Of a DNA stretch of 64,000 nucleotides, positions 43,339 to 51,838 are shown piece after piece; the first letter of the stretch is position 1; each line of letters opens with the position of its first letter. The notes under the pieces were generated by a model that did not search any database, had not been told where the DNA came from, and saw only the letters and a list, made by a program, of their open reading frames with translations. The DNA comes from Microbacterium croceum. GTDB lineage: Bacteria; Actinomycetota; Actinomycetes; Actinomycetales; Microbacteriaceae. The DNA lies in assembly GCF_023091245.1 (NCBI RefSeq), contig NZ_JAHWXN010000001.1, positions 248,001 to 312,000 on the forward strand, given 5' to 3'. The position numbers and the translations under genes are program-made.

Positions 43339-44094
43339 ATGGCCCACCCCACGTTGCTCGCCGTGTCGCACGGCACCGATGACGTCGAAGGTGCCCGCGC
43401 GATCGCCGACCTCGTCGTCCAGGTCGCGGCTCGCCTGCCGGACGTGGAGGTGCGCAGCGCCTTCGTCGACGTGCAGCAGCCCGACGCCCCCGGCGCCCTC
43501 GCGGCGATCGAGGGGCCGGTCGTGGTGGTGCCCCTGCTGCTGTCGTCGGGGTTCCACGTGCACCACGACCTGCACGGCATGGTGGCCGACCGGATCGACG
43601 CGGTCGTCGCCGACCCGCTCGGCCCCGACCCGAGGCTCGCGCAGGTGCTGGCGCAGCGCCTGTCCGGGGCGTCCGACCTTCCGGTGATCCTGGCGGTGGC
43701 CGGGTCGCGCGACCCCCGGTCGCTGACCGACGCCGAGGGCATGGCCACCCAGCTCCATGCACGTCTGGGCCGCCCCGTGCATCTCGCCTACCTGGCCGCC
43801 CGCGAGCCCGACCTGCCGACCGCCCTGGCGGCCCACCCCGACGCGGTCGTGTCGACCTACCTGCTCGCCCGGGGCTACTTCTTCGACCTCGCCGTGCGGC
43901 ATTCCGCGGGCCGCAGCCTGACGCTCCCGCTCCTGAACGGCATCAGCGTGCCGGAGCCCCTCATCGCACTCGTGGTCGCGCGCTATGAAGAGGCCGCGGC
44001 CGAGCTCGAGGGTGAGGCCGTGCAGGCGGGGCACACGACGCAGGCAGGGCACCCCATGCACGCCGCGCAGCCCTGCGGCGCCGGGGCCGTCTGA
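43339..44094 (+). CDS. CbiX/SirB-type sirohydrochlorin chelatase with His-rich tail
   Basis: 251 residues. Chelatase fold duplicated in tandem: the first active-site His in LLAVSHGTDDVEG (H11) and the second half near HHDLHGMVADRID and VILAVAGSRDP. These enzymes insert Fe2+ or Co2+ into sirohydrochlorin for siroheme or cobalamin. The last 25 residues are an unusual His-rich tail (QAGHTTQAGHPMHAAQP) that could hold the metal. The next gene, a uroporphyrinogen-III methyltransferase, starts on its stop (TGATG), supporting siroheme synthesis. The ATG is set by MAHPTLLAVSHG; longer upstream frames are rejected. Confidence 0.8.
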   Translation: MAHPTLLAVSHGTDDVEGARAIADLVVQVAARLPDVEVRSAFVDVQQPDAPGALAAIEGPVVVVPLLLSSGFHVHHDLHGMVADRIDAVVADPLGPDPRLAQVLAQRLSGASDLPVILAVAGSRDPRSLTDAEGMATQLHARLGRPVHLAYLAAREPDLPTALAAHPDAVVSTYLLARGYFFDLAVRHSAGRSLTLPLLNGISVPEPLIALVVARYEEAAAELEGEAVQAGHTTQAGHPMHAAQPCGAGAV

Positions 44095-44855
44095 TGACCG
44101 GACGGGTGACCCTGGTCGGCGCCGGCCCTGGTAACGCGGGCCTGCTCACCCTTCACGGCCTGCGCGCCCTGCAGCAGGCCGATGTGATCGTCGCCGATCG
44201 ACTGGGCGCGCGATCCGTGCTCACCCAGCTCGCCGCCGACGGCATCGCCCTCACGGCCGAGGTGATCGATGTCGGCAAGCTCCCCGGTCACCATCCCGTG
44301 CCCCAGGACGGCATCAACGCGCTGCTCGTGCAGCTCGCGCGCGAAGGACGCGACGTCGTGCGCTTGAAGGGCGGGGACCCCTTCGTCTTCGGGCGCGGCC
44401 GGGAGGAGCAGCTGTTCTGCGAAGCGGCAGGGGTACCGGTCGACGTCGTCCCCGGCATCACCAGCGCGATCGCGGTGCCCGCGGTGGCGGGCATCCCGCT
44501 CACCCACATCGGCATCGCCACAGCCTTCACCGTCGTCACCGGGCATGACCAGATCGAGGAGCTCCCCGGCGGACGCGATCACACCGTCGTGCTGCTCATG
44601 GGCGTCACCACGCTCGGCCACTCGGCGCACGTGCTCGCCGCGACCCGGGGCGTCGACTGCCCGGTGGCGATCATCGAAGACGGCTACGGCGAGCGCCAGC
44701 GCGTCACGATCGGAACCTTGGGAACCATCGCCGGGGTCGCCGCGACCCGGCAGGTACGCTCCCCCGCCGTGATCGTGATCGGCGATGTCGTGGCACTCGG
44801 TGCACGCGAAGAGCCGGGAAGCGCACCCACCCGCATCGCAGAACTGGCAGGATAG
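44094..44855 (+). CDS. cobA: Uroporphyrinogen-III C-methyltransferase
   Basis: 253 residues, SUMT family. Signatures: VTLVGAGPGNAGLLTLHGLRALQQADVIVADRL at the start, RLKGGDPFVFGRGREE (the SAM-binding GGDPFVFGRG), VPGITSAIAVPAVAGIPLTHIG and VVTGHDQ. It methylates uroporphyrinogen III at C2 and C7 to precorrin-2, the branch point to siroheme and cobalamin. It overlaps the chelatase stop by one base; together they make the siroheme part of sulfite or nitrite reductases (inference). Confidence 0.92.
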   Translation: MTGRVTLVGAGPGNAGLLTLHGLRALQQADVIVADRLGARSVLTQLAADGIALTAEVIDVGKLPGHHPVPQDGINALLVQLAREGRDVVRLKGGDPFVFGRGREEQLFCEAAGVPVDVVPGITSAIAVPAVAGIPLTHIGIATAFTVVTGHDQIEELPGGRDHTVVLLMGVTTLGHSAHVLAATRGVDCPVAIIEDGYGERQRVTIGTLGTIAGVAATRQVRSPAVIVIGDVVALGAREEPGSAPTRIAELAG

Positions 44856-44858
44856 GGG

Positions 44859-44873
44859 TTAGGCGAGCCTTAC
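44859..44873. promoter_or_regulatory. Iron-box-like site (DtxR/IdeR type)
   Basis: TTAGGCGAGCCTTAC fits the TTAGGCNNNCCT core of DtxR-family iron boxes, though the outer bases differ from the full 19-bp consensus. It lies just after cobA and 93 bp before the flavoprotein ATG. Confidence 0.45.
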
Positions 44874-44965
44874 TCCCGTATGCGGCTCGCCCGGCGGCGC
44901 CGCCATGATCGCCGCTCCCGCGCGCGCTCCCCCACGTCGCCGCCCTTGCCCGCAGGAGGATGCGC

Positions 44966-45895
44966 ATGACGGATGAGGCTCCCTACGACGTGCTGATCAT
45001 CGGCGGAGGCCCGGCCGGCCTCTCCGCCGCACTCAACCTCGGCCGCTCCCTGATGCGTGTGCTGGTGGTCGACGCCGACCGGCCCCGCAACGCCGCGACA
45101 CTGCAGTCCCACGGCTTCCTGACACGAGACGGCCTGCCGCCGCACGAGCTGCGCCGGCTGGCCCGCGCGGAACTCGCCGCCTACCCGAACATCGAGATCC
45201 GCTCGCGCCAACGCGTCTTCGCCCTCCGCACGACGGATGCCGGGTTCACCGCCGAGGTCGGGCGGCGTGAGCCGGCCACTTCGGTCATCGCGCGCTCCGT
45301 GCTGCTGGCCACCGGTCTGCGCGAGACCCTGCCCGACGTGCCGAACCTGCGCGGCTTCTACGGCATCAGCCTGTTCAGCTGCGCCGCGTGCGACGCATGG
45401 GAGCTGCGCGACCGCCGCCTCGCCCTCATCGGCGAGTCCGCCGATCTCGCCGACCGCGCGCGGCTCATCGCCCGGTGGACCGACAGCCTCACGGTGTTCA
45501 CGCTCGGATCGGATGCCGTGACCGCCGCACAGCAGGCCGAGCTGGAGGCCGCGGGGGTCGCGGTGCAGCGGCATCCGATCACCGAGCTCGTGGGCGAGCG
45601 CGGCGCACTGGAAGCCGTCCGGCTGGCCGACGGCACCGAGGTCGCGCTCGATGGCGGCTTCGTGCGGCCGGAGTGGCAGACCGAGCTGTCGTTCCTCGAC
45701 GGGATCGCTCCGGCGCTCGACGGCGACGGCAACCTCATCACCGACCGCTCCGGACGCACCGACGTGCACGGTCTCTACGCCGCGGGTGATGCCGCGATCC
45801 CCGGCCCGCAGCAGCTCATCGTCGCGGCCGGGGCGGGCGCCAGGGTGGCCGCCGTCATGGTCCACGACGCGGTCGGCGTCGCGACCGCCCACTGA
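44966..45895 (+). CDS. Thioredoxin-reductase-like FAD oxidoreductase with CxxC
   Basis: 309 residues. FAD motif YDVLIIGGGPAGLSAALNLGRS (8-29), redox pair C139-A-A-C142 (LFSCAACDAWE) and the C-terminal FAD motif GLYAAGDAAIPGPQQL. The NADPH-binding GxGxxA motif is degraded: the region reads LALIGESADLADRARL. The HGFLTRDGLPPHELRRLA segment resembles the GliT/DepH type of dithiol oxidases more than true TrxB. It probably uses its CxxC on a dithiol with flavin, and may depend on oxygen or ferredoxin rather than NADPH. The start ATG follows CAGGAGGA by 5 bases. Confidence 0.78.
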   Translation: MTDEAPYDVLIIGGGPAGLSAALNLGRSLMRVLVVDADRPRNAATLQSHGFLTRDGLPPHELRRLARAELAAYPNIEIRSRQRVFALRTTDAGFTAEVGRREPATSVIARSVLLATGLRETLPDVPNLRGFYGISLFSCAACDAWELRDRRLALIGESADLADRARLIARWTDSLTVFTLGSDAVTAAQQAELEAAGVAVQRHPITELVGERGALEAVRLADGTEVALDGGFVRPEWQTELSFLDGIAPALDGDGNLITDRSGRTDVHGLYAAGDAAIPGPQQLIVAAGAGARVAAVMVHDAVGVATAH

Positions 45896-45967
45896 TCGGC
45901 GCACACCGATCCACAGGGAAGAAGTCCCCATCGAGCCGGACGGCCCTCGAGGGTTAGGCTGACCGGC

Positions 45968-46642
45968 ATGACGCGCTCCCGCTCGACCAGACCGCTCCTC
46001 CACCTCGCTGCGACCGCGATCGTGGCCGTGTCGGTCATCCCGCTCAGCGGATGCCTGTACGCCCAGATCCCGTCAGACGGCCCCGGAGCCGCGGAGCCGT
46101 CGCCGACCGCGTCGGATGCGCCGATCGACGAGCCCACCGGCGATCTCCCCGCCGAGCTGACGTTCGAGGCAGGACAGGATCTCCCGGCCACCACCTACAT
46201 CGAATGGGGTGACGGGTTCATGACCGCCGACGGGTGGGAGACCGTCACGCCCGACGACGGCAATGGCGGCTGGACCTACGGCACGACCGACGGCATGTGC
46301 ACGGCGAAGTTCTGGCAGGGGCTCACTCCCGACGTCCCCGTGGTCCCCGGCGACGACAGCGCGTCGTCGGACGCGATCCTGGGAGCCCTGCTGCAGTCGA
46401 CGACCGAGGAGGTCACAGCTCTCGCCACCACCGGCGAGTTCAGCTACCAGGTCGGCGGCTCGGGAGGTGTCGAGAACCGGCAGGTCACCGGCGAGGACGG
46501 CGAGCGCACCTGGATCATCGCGGCGCGCGCCTTCACCGCGACCGGGGTCGGGCTGTACGTGATCGTCGACTGCACCGGAGGCGATGCGAACGGCATCCTG
46601 GCCGAGGTCGTCGAACGCAACGCGGTCGTCGTCACGCCCTGA
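45968..46642 (+). CDS. Putative lipoprotein, unknown
   Basis: 224 residues. Signal peptide with basic start (MTRSRSTRPLLH) and hydrophobic core, lipobox PLSGC, Cys near 29, then a Pro/Ser/Thr/Asp-rich tether. The extracytoplasmic part has two Cys that could bridge (in TDGMCTAKFW and VDCTGG) and a Trp-rich stretch. No enzyme motif. Stands alone with a terminator between it and the next gene. Confidence 0.7.
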   Translation: MTRSRSTRPLLHLAATAIVAVSVIPLSGCLYAQIPSDGPGAAEPSPTASDAPIDEPTGDLPAELTFEAGQDLPATTYIEWGDGFMTADGWETVTPDDGNGGWTYGTTDGMCTAKFWQGLTPDVPVVPGDDSASSDAILGALLQSTTEEVTALATTGEFSYQVGGSGGVENRQVTGEDGERTWIIAARAFTATGVGLYVIVDCTGGDANGILAEVVERNAVVVTP

Positions 46643-46649
46643 CGGATCT

Positions 46650-46666
46650 CGCCCGGCGACCGGGCG
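46650..46666. terminator. Hairpin between convergent genes
   Basis: CGCCCGG, three bases, CCGGGCG. A 7-bp stem between the lipoprotein gene stop and the DUF3817 gene stop, without a clear T-run. Confidence 0.45.
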
Positions 46667-46667
46667 G

Positions 46668-47129
46668 TCACTTGCCGCCGGGCGGCCCCACGAGCAGCAG
46701 GATGACGTAGAGCGCCACGATCCCGCCGGCGAGCAGCACCGCGAGCACCCACGGACGACGCAGGAACCAGCGCATCAGCCGGTCGTACCAGCGTCCGTCG
46801 CGGGGATCGTCCGTGGCGTCGAGACGCCAGGCTCCGTCGAGGCGCCCGGTGCGGTGCAACCAGATCTCGGTGGGGATCGTGGCGTAGGGGATCACGGCGC
46901 TGACCACGGCGAGCGCCGCGACACCGACATGCCAGCGCTGGTTCAGCGCGACCAGCACGGCGGTGGCGGCATAGGCGAGGAACACGAAGCCGTGGATGCC
47001 GCCGCCGATCGTGACGACGACTCCCGGTGCTCCCACCGCCCTGGCGATGATCGCGGAGATCAGGATCGTCCAGGTGATCGCCTCCGCGATCGCGAGAACT
47101 CGGAACAGGCGGTCGGGTGAGCGGAACAC
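46668..47129 (-). CDS. DUF3817 membrane protein
   Basis: 153 residues, four predicted helices. AEAITWTILISAIIARAVG, GGGIHGFVFLAYAATAVLVAL and AVIPYATIPTEIWLHR are characteristic of DUF3817 integral membrane proteins of Actinobacteria. The GTG start has GAGGAG 4 bases upstream; a longer frame lacks this. Function unknown. It is divergent from the AraC gene and separated by about 100 bp. Confidence 0.75.
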   Translation of the reverse strand: MFRSPDRLFRVLAIAEAITWTILISAIIARAVGAPGVVVTIGGGIHGFVFLAYAATAVLVALNQRWHVGVAALAVVSAVIPYATIPTEIWLHRTGRLDGAWRLDATDDPRDGRWYDRLMRWFLRRPWVLAVLLAGGIVALYVILLLVGPPGGK

Positions 47130-47229
47130 GGGACTCCTCGGGTGGGTTCCTCCCAGCGTATCGGGGCCGTCGATGCCGGTCCTGTGCCGACGGCGGAATA
47201 CCGGGCCCGGAAGCGGCGTTGCCGAAGGC

Positions 47230-48141
47230 ATGACGATCGTGGACGCGGATGCACTGTCGCAGGTGCTCAACGCCGTCGACCTCCAGGTCGGTGTCGCACG
47301 CCGCGTCTCCCTCCCCGTCGGCGGGCTGCTTCCGCTGGCCGCCGGCGCCGTGACCCTCGTCTACGTCGCCGGCGGCAGCGTGCAGGGGCATCCGCCGCTC
47401 ACCTCCGCCTGCAGCCTCAGCGTCGACCGCACTTCCCAGAGCCTCGCGGTCACGACCGGATCCGACCGCCTGCGCGCCGGCGACGCGTTCCTGACCCTGG
47501 GAGACACCGCGTTCCTGCTGCAGGCGGATGCCGGGGCGAGCGTCATGGTCGTCGACCTCGTCCTGGCAGACACCACCTCCCGGCTCAGCGCCGTGCTCCC
47601 CGACGTCATCACCGTGACCGGGTTCGACGCGCTCGAGCCCGCCGCCGCCGCGCTGGCCGAGAACATGGGGCTGGTCGATCCGGCCGCGTGCCCCGTGCGC
47701 CAGGGCGATCCGCTGATCTGCCGGATGATGGCCACGACCGTCCTGCTCTCCGTCATCCGGGCCTGGGCGGCGAACGGCTGCGCGCCAGCCGGATGGCCGT
47801 CGATGTCGAACGATCCGTTCCTCGACCGCGTGGTCGATGCGATCCACGAGGAACCGGGTCGGGAGTGGACCGTCGAGCGACTCGCGAGCGTCGGCGCCAT
47901 GTCGCGTTCGGCGTTCGCGGCGCGCTTCCGCTCGGCCCTGGGCCGCTCCCCCGCCGACTACGTCACCGAGGTGCGCATCGATGCAGCCAAGCGGATGCTC
48001 GACGAGGGCCGTTCGGTCTCGGAGACCTCACGCGAGCTGGGCTACGCCTCGGACGAGGGCTTCAGCCGCGCCTTCCGCCGCCGCACGGGCATGACCCCCT
48101 CGGCGTGGCGCCAGGCGCAGCGCACCCCCGTCTCCGCGTAA
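47230..48141 (+). CDS. AraC-family regulator with cupin-like sensor
   Basis: 303 residues. Residues 1-170 resemble the AraC_binding cupin of the YqhC/NepR type (AVTLVYVAGGSVQGHPP, GDAFLTLGD). The C-terminal 100 residues form the double helix-turn-helix TVERLASVGAMSRSAFAARFRSALGRSPADYVTEVRIDAAKRMLDEGRSVSETSRELGYASDEGFSRAFRRRTGMTPS. It is convergent with an MFS efflux gene, which is a natural target, and the two stops are 20 bp apart. The start is the ATG before TIVDADAL; an upstream in-frame start is not supported by a binding site. Confidence 0.85.
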   Translation: MTIVDADALSQVLNAVDLQVGVARRVSLPVGGLLPLAAGAVTLVYVAGGSVQGHPPLTSACSLSVDRTSQSLAVTTGSDRLRAGDAFLTLGDTAFLLQADAGASVMVVDLVLADTTSRLSAVLPDVITVTGFDALEPAAAALAENMGLVDPAACPVRQGDPLICRMMATTVLLSVIRAWAANGCAPAGWPSMSNDPFLDRVVDAIHEEPGREWTVERLASVGAMSRSAFAARFRSALGRSPADYVTEVRIDAAKRMLDEGRSVSETSRELGYASDEGFSRAFRRRTGMTPSAWRQAQRTPVSA

Positions 48142-48161
48142 CCCGAGGGCTCAGGTCGGGC

Positions 48162-49349
48162 TCAGGTCCGCACGCGGTTCGAGGCCCCGAAGAACGCCGC
48201 TCCCGCAAGCAGCGATGCGGCGCCGATCACGTAGACCAGCTCGATGCTGAGGGTGTCGACGAGCAGACCGCCCACCCCCGCGGCGATCGTGATCGCGCCC
48301 TGGAACCCCACGACGACCAGGCTGCCGCCGGCCTCGAGCCGGTCCGGCATCCGGTGCCCGACCCAGGTGTTCGCGACGATCAGCCACGACGAGAAGAAGA
48401 AGCCCCACACGAGCACCACGATCGCGACGCCGATCACGGTGCCGAACAACAGGATCATCGAGATCACGGCGGCCGCGATCACGAGCGGGGCGAAGACGGC
48501 GAAGAACGCGAAGGAGCGGTCGATGACCAAGCCGATCGTGATGTTGCCGGCCAGACCTCCGAGGCCGAACAGGGCGAGCAGCACCACGATCGTCGACGCG
48601 TCGACATCCGGAATGCGCTCGAGCGCGAGGCGCACGTAGGTGTAGGCCGAGAAGTGTCCGAGCACCACGAGCATGTGGCCGATCATGCCGAGGCCGATGC
48701 CCGGACGACGCAGCGTGTCGACCAGCAGCCGCAGGCTCGAGGCCTGAGCCGCCGGAACCGAGGGCAGCGACAGCCGCAGGGCTGCGGCGAGCAGCACCAT
48801 CAGCACACCCGCGATCGCGAAGACCATCCGCCAGTCCACGAGCTCGCTCAGCATCACGCCGAGCGGAACACCGGCGACGGTTGCGAGCGAGACACCCGCG
48901 GAGGTGAACATGACGCCCCTGCCCAGGTGCTCCGGACCGGCGAGCCGGGCGGCGACCGTGATCGACATCGCCCAGAAGGCACTGATCGCCGCGCCCAGCA
49001 GAAAGCGTGCGAGCAGGATGATGATGAGGTTCGGCGCGATCGCCACGACCAGGTTCGATACGGCGGCGGCCAGCGCCATCCACACCAGCAGGGAGCGGCG
49101 GTCGAGCCGGGGGAACATCAGCCCCACGGTCGGGGCGACGATCAGGCCGACCAGCGCGGTCACCGTGACGGTCTGCCCCGCCTGGCCCGGGGTGACGCCG
49201 AGCGCCTCGGCCATCTCGGTGAGCACCCCGTTGGGCAGGAACTCCGCCGTGACGAGCAGGAAGCCCATGAGCATGAGCACGATGAGAGCGCCGTAGCGGA
49301 TGCGCTCCGCACGCGGGACGGCCGTCGGGATGGGCGCGGTTGTTGTCAT
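48162..49349 (-). CDS. MFS transporter, AraJ/NepI-like (purine or drug efflux type)
   Basis: 395 residues, twelve predicted helices. RYGALIVLMLMGFLLVTAEFLPNGVLTEMAEALGVTPGQAGQTVT is the typical N-terminal segment of this DHA1 subgroup (AraJ/NepI/YdhP), and LLARFLLGAAISAFWAMSITVAARL follows. It exports small molecules such as nucleosides or arabinose-like sugars with protons. It is paired convergently with an AraC regulator. The ATG is that of MTTTAPIPTAVP; the GTG extension upstream lacks a site. Confidence 0.85.
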   Translation of the reverse strand: MTTTAPIPTAVPRAERIRYGALIVLMLMGFLLVTAEFLPNGVLTEMAEALGVTPGQAGQTVTVTALVGLIVAPTVGLMFPRLDRRSLLVWMALAAAVSNLVVAIAPNLIIILLARFLLGAAISAFWAMSITVAARLAGPEHLGRGVMFTSAGVSLATVAGVPLGVMLSELVDWRMVFAIAGVLMVLLAAALRLSLPSVPAAQASSLRLLVDTLRRPGIGLGMIGHMLVVLGHFSAYTYVRLALERIPDVDASTIVVLLALFGLGGLAGNITIGLVIDRSFAFFAVFAPLVIAAAVISMILLFGTVIGVAIVVLVWGFFFSSWLIVANTWVGHRMPDRLEAGGSLVVVGFQGAITIAAGVGGLLVDTLSIELVYVIGAASLLAGAAFFGASNRVRT

Positions 49350-49441
49350 GTTCCCAGCCTCGCGGCATCCGCCGGTCGTCGCCCGACCAGGCGTCCGCGG
49401 CATCCGACCATTCGTCCGCGGCCACCCTGGCCGGCCTCAAC

Positions 49442-49542
49442 TTCTGCGGCCACCCGGCCGGTGCTCCACTTCTGCGGCCAACCGCACGTTCTGCGGCCTC
49501 ACGCGCGCATCCGCGCCGCAGAAGGTGAAGGTGGCCGCAGAA
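49442..49542. repeat. TTCTGCGGCC cluster, three direct and two inverted copies
   Basis: TTCTGCGGCC occurs at 49442, 49470 and 49489, and GCCGCAGAA at 49515 and GGCCGCAGAA at 49533, in 100 bp of non-coding DNA between the divergent MFS genes. It can fold into alternative stems and resembles the other palindromic spacer repeats. Confidence 0.55.
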
Positions 49543-49609
49543 CATGAAGCGGGCTGCGCGCGCGGCGCGCCGTCACCGCGCGTTCACCCGGCACCGCCAG
49601 ACTGCGAGC

Positions 49610-51016
49610 ATGAGCGAACCCGATTCTCGCCCCGCCGTTCCCGAGCCCCCGGCGATCGCGAACAGCGGCGCCGTCGGCGTGGTCGGCCTCGACCTCCGCG
49701 GCGAGACACCGGCGCCGAAGAAGCAGGTCTACTCGTGGGCGCTGTGGGACTGGGCGACGCAGCCCTTCAACACCGTCATCCTCACGTTCGTCTTCACCGC
49801 GCTCTACCTGGTGGGCACCGGGTTCCTGCCGCCGGAGATCGCCGCGCTCGGCGAGGACGACCCGGTGCGCCTCGCGGCCGAGGCCGACCTCGCCTCCGGC
49901 CTCGGGCTCGGCTCGACCATCGCCGCGTTCGGCATCCTGCTGCTCGCCCCGGTGCTCGGACAGCGGGCGGATGCCGCAGGGCGCCAGAAGCTCTGGCTCG
50001 GCATCGGCACCGGCGCGCTGGTGTTCTGCATGCTCGGACTCTGGTTCGTCACCCCGACCCCGAGCCTGTTCTGGCTCGGCGTCGCCCTGATCTCGGCGGC
50101 CACGGTGTTCCAGGAGATCGCCGCCGTCAACTCCAACGCCATGCTGATCGGCATCGCGACCCCGAAGAACGTCGGCCGCATCTCGGGCCTCGGGTGGGGC
50201 TTCGGGTATCTCGGCGGCATCATCGCCCTGGTGATCGTGGTGGTGCTCGACAGCTTCGACTGGTTCGGGATGTCGACCGACAACGGTCTCGCGTACCGTT
50301 TGATCGCGGTCGGCTGCGCTGTGTGGGCCATCGTCTTCAGCATCCCGATCTTCCTCAACGTGCCGGAGCCGTCGCTGGGCCGCCCCGAGCGCAAGGTCGG
50401 GTTCTTCCGGTCGTACGTGCTGCTGGTCACCGATATCCGCGGGCTCTACCGCGACCCCGAGACCCGCCCCACGTTCTGGTATCTGCTCTCGAGTGCCGTG
50501 TTCCGCGACGGCCTCGGCGGCGTGTTCGCCTTCGGTGCGATCATCGGCACCGCGGTGTTCAAGTTCGGCACGCAGGACATCATCATCTTCGGCATCGTGG
50601 CGAACCTGATCGCCGGCGTCTCGACCATCCTCGCGGGGCGCCTCGACGACCGGCTCGGGCCGAAGCGCATCATCCTCGCCTCGATCGGGTCGATGATCGT
50701 CGCCGGCCTCGCGGTGTTCCTGCTGCGCGACGGCGGGGCGATGGTGTTCTGGGTCGGCGGACTCATCCTGTGCGCGTTCGTGGGTCCGGCGCAGGCGGCG
50801 GCGCGCTCGTTCCTGGCCAGAGTCACCCCGGCCGGGCGCGAAGGCGAGATCTTCGGTCTCTACGCCACCACCGGTCGTGCGGCGAGCTGGATGGCCTCGG
50901 GCGCCTGGACGCTGCTGATCGTGCTGACCAGCCAGACCGCCTACGGCATCCTGGGCATCATGATCGTGCTGATCGCCGGCTTCCTGCTGCTGCTTCCGGT
51001 CAAGGCTCCGCGCTGA
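49610..51016 (+). CDS. UMF1-family MFS transporter
   Basis: 468 residues, about 12 helices. QVYSWALWDWATQPFNTVILTFVFTALYLVGTG at 40-70 is a hallmark of UMF1/Atg22-type permeases, with GWGFGYLGGIIALVIVV and QAAARSFLARVTPAGREGEIFGLYATTGRAASWMA. Atg22 exports amino acids from fungal vacuoles; bacterial substrates are unknown. The ATG for MSEPDSRPAVPEPP is taken; the frame upstream to 49544 is in the TTCTGCGGCC repeat and not protein-like. A strong hairpin follows the stop. Confidence 0.88.
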   Translation: MSEPDSRPAVPEPPAIANSGAVGVVGLDLRGETPAPKKQVYSWALWDWATQPFNTVILTFVFTALYLVGTGFLPPEIAALGEDDPVRLAAEADLASGLGLGSTIAAFGILLLAPVLGQRADAAGRQKLWLGIGTGALVFCMLGLWFVTPTPSLFWLGVALISAATVFQEIAAVNSNAMLIGIATPKNVGRISGLGWGFGYLGGIIALVIVVVLDSFDWFGMSTDNGLAYRLIAVGCAVWAIVFSIPIFLNVPEPSLGRPERKVGFFRSYVLLVTDIRGLYRDPETRPTFWYLLSSAVFRDGLGGVFAFGAIIGTAVFKFGTQDIIIFGIVANLIAGVSTILAGRLDDRLGPKRIILASIGSMIVAGLAVFLLRDGGAMVFWVGGLILCAFVGPAQAAARSFLARVTPAGREGEIFGLYATTGRAASWMASGAWTLLIVLTSQTAYGILGIMIVLIAGFLLLLPVKAPR

Positions 51017-51020
51017 GCTG

Positions 51021-51047
51021 AACCCCGGCCCGGCCCGGCCCGGGGTT
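51021..51047. terminator. GC-rich hairpin after the UMF1 gene
   Basis: AACCCCGG and CCGGGGTT around an alternating CCGG interior, starting 5 bp beyond the TGA. Long GC stem without T-run, as usual in this genome style. Confidence 0.6.
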
Positions 51048-51056
51048 CGGGCCGGA

Positions 51057-51136
51057 CACGACTTCGGATGCCGCGCGCGACACGCCGTCGGAGCATCCGC
51101 CGCCGCGGGGTGTCGAACACGATCTCCGAAGTTGTG
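51057..51136. repeat. CACAACTTCGGA-type palindromic repeat
   Basis: 80 bp. CACGACTTCGGA at the left and TCCGAAGTTGTG at the right pair at 11 of 12 positions, and an inner CGACAC...CCG pairs with CGGGGTGTCG. GCCGCGGGGTGTC and CCGAAGTTGTG recur at 32561-32596. Confidence 0.6.
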
Positions 51137-51180
51137 CGCGGGCGCTGGGCGCACGCGCTCCGCGCACCAACAGCTGAGCG

Positions 51181-51735
51181 TCAGCGCTGCCAGTTGTCGG
51201 CGAGCTTGTTGAGCAGGCGGGCGAGTTCGGCGCTCTCTTCAGGGGTGAAAGCCGCCAGCGCACGACCGAGCATCTCGCGGCGCTCGCCCCGCATCCCACT
51301 GGCGACCTTGCGCCCCTCATCGGTCAGCGCGATACGCGTACGCCGGGCGTCATCGGGGTCGGCCTCTCGGCGCACGTAGCCGCGATCGACGCCCTGCTGC
51401 ACGAGTCGTGAGGCGCGGGGCTGATCGACGCCGATCGCCTCACCCAGCGCACTCACGCTGAGGGGAGCGGATGCCGCAGCCAGCGCCTCGAGCATCCGCA
51501 TGCGTGCCGGCCCTCCGAGGCGCCCGGAGGGGTCCGCCATCCACGGCGGCATGCCGGGGTGGCCGTGACCGAAGGGGTCGCCGTGCCCGCGCTCATGTGC
51601 GTGCGGCCCGCCGGGCCAGCCGTGGGGCCCGCCGTGCCCGCGCCCTCCGCCGCCGCGGTCGCCGGGTCGCCGACCGCGCAGACGGGACAGCGCCTGGGCG
51701 ATGGCTTCGGACGGGTCGATCTCTTCGGAGGTCAC
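51181..51735 (-). CDS. MarR-family regulator with His/Gly-rich N-terminal region
   Basis: 184 residues. Residues 26-66 are rich in Gly, His and Pro (GHGGPHGWPGGPHAHERGHGDPFGHGHPGMPPW). The MarR winged helix follows: RMRMLEALAAASAPLSVSALGEAIGVDQPRASRLVQQGVDRGYVRREADPDDARRTRIALTDEGR (about 80-145) and a closing helix. The His-rich part could bind Ni, Zn or Cu, so a metal-responsive repressor is plausible (inference). It is divergent from another His-rich MarR-like protein, with ACATGC repeats in between. Confidence 0.8.
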   Translation of the reverse strand: MTSEEIDPSEAIAQALSRLRGRRPGDRGGGGRGHGGPHGWPGGPHAHERGHGDPFGHGHPGMPPWMADPSGRLGGPARMRMLEALAAASAPLSVSALGEAIGVDQPRASRLVQQGVDRGYVRREADPDDARRTRIALTDEGRKVASGMRGERREMLGRALAAFTPEESAELARLLNKLADNWQR

Positions 51736-51746
51736 GCCTCGATTTT

Positions 51747-51815
51747 ACATGCGACTTGACATGCATTCAGATCGCATGTCACACTACATGTACATGCACT
51801 CTGACATACACATGC
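51747..51815. promoter_or_regulatory. ACATGC repeat array between two MarR-like genes
   Basis: ACATGC-type hexamers at 51747, 51759, 51774 (inverted), 51786, 51792, 51804 (degenerate) and 51810; most neighbours are 6 or 12 bp apart. TGACATGC and GCATGTCA form an 8-bp perfect pair with 9 bases between (51757-51781). It covers both divergent promoters. Confidence 0.65.
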
Positions 51816-51838
51816 ACACTGACAACTAAGGACTTCTC

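Noticed and set aside
51747..51815. Tandem repeat as replication or partition site
   Set aside because: The hexamers sit exactly between two divergent regulator starts and are better explained as operators; no DnaA or ParB gene is near.
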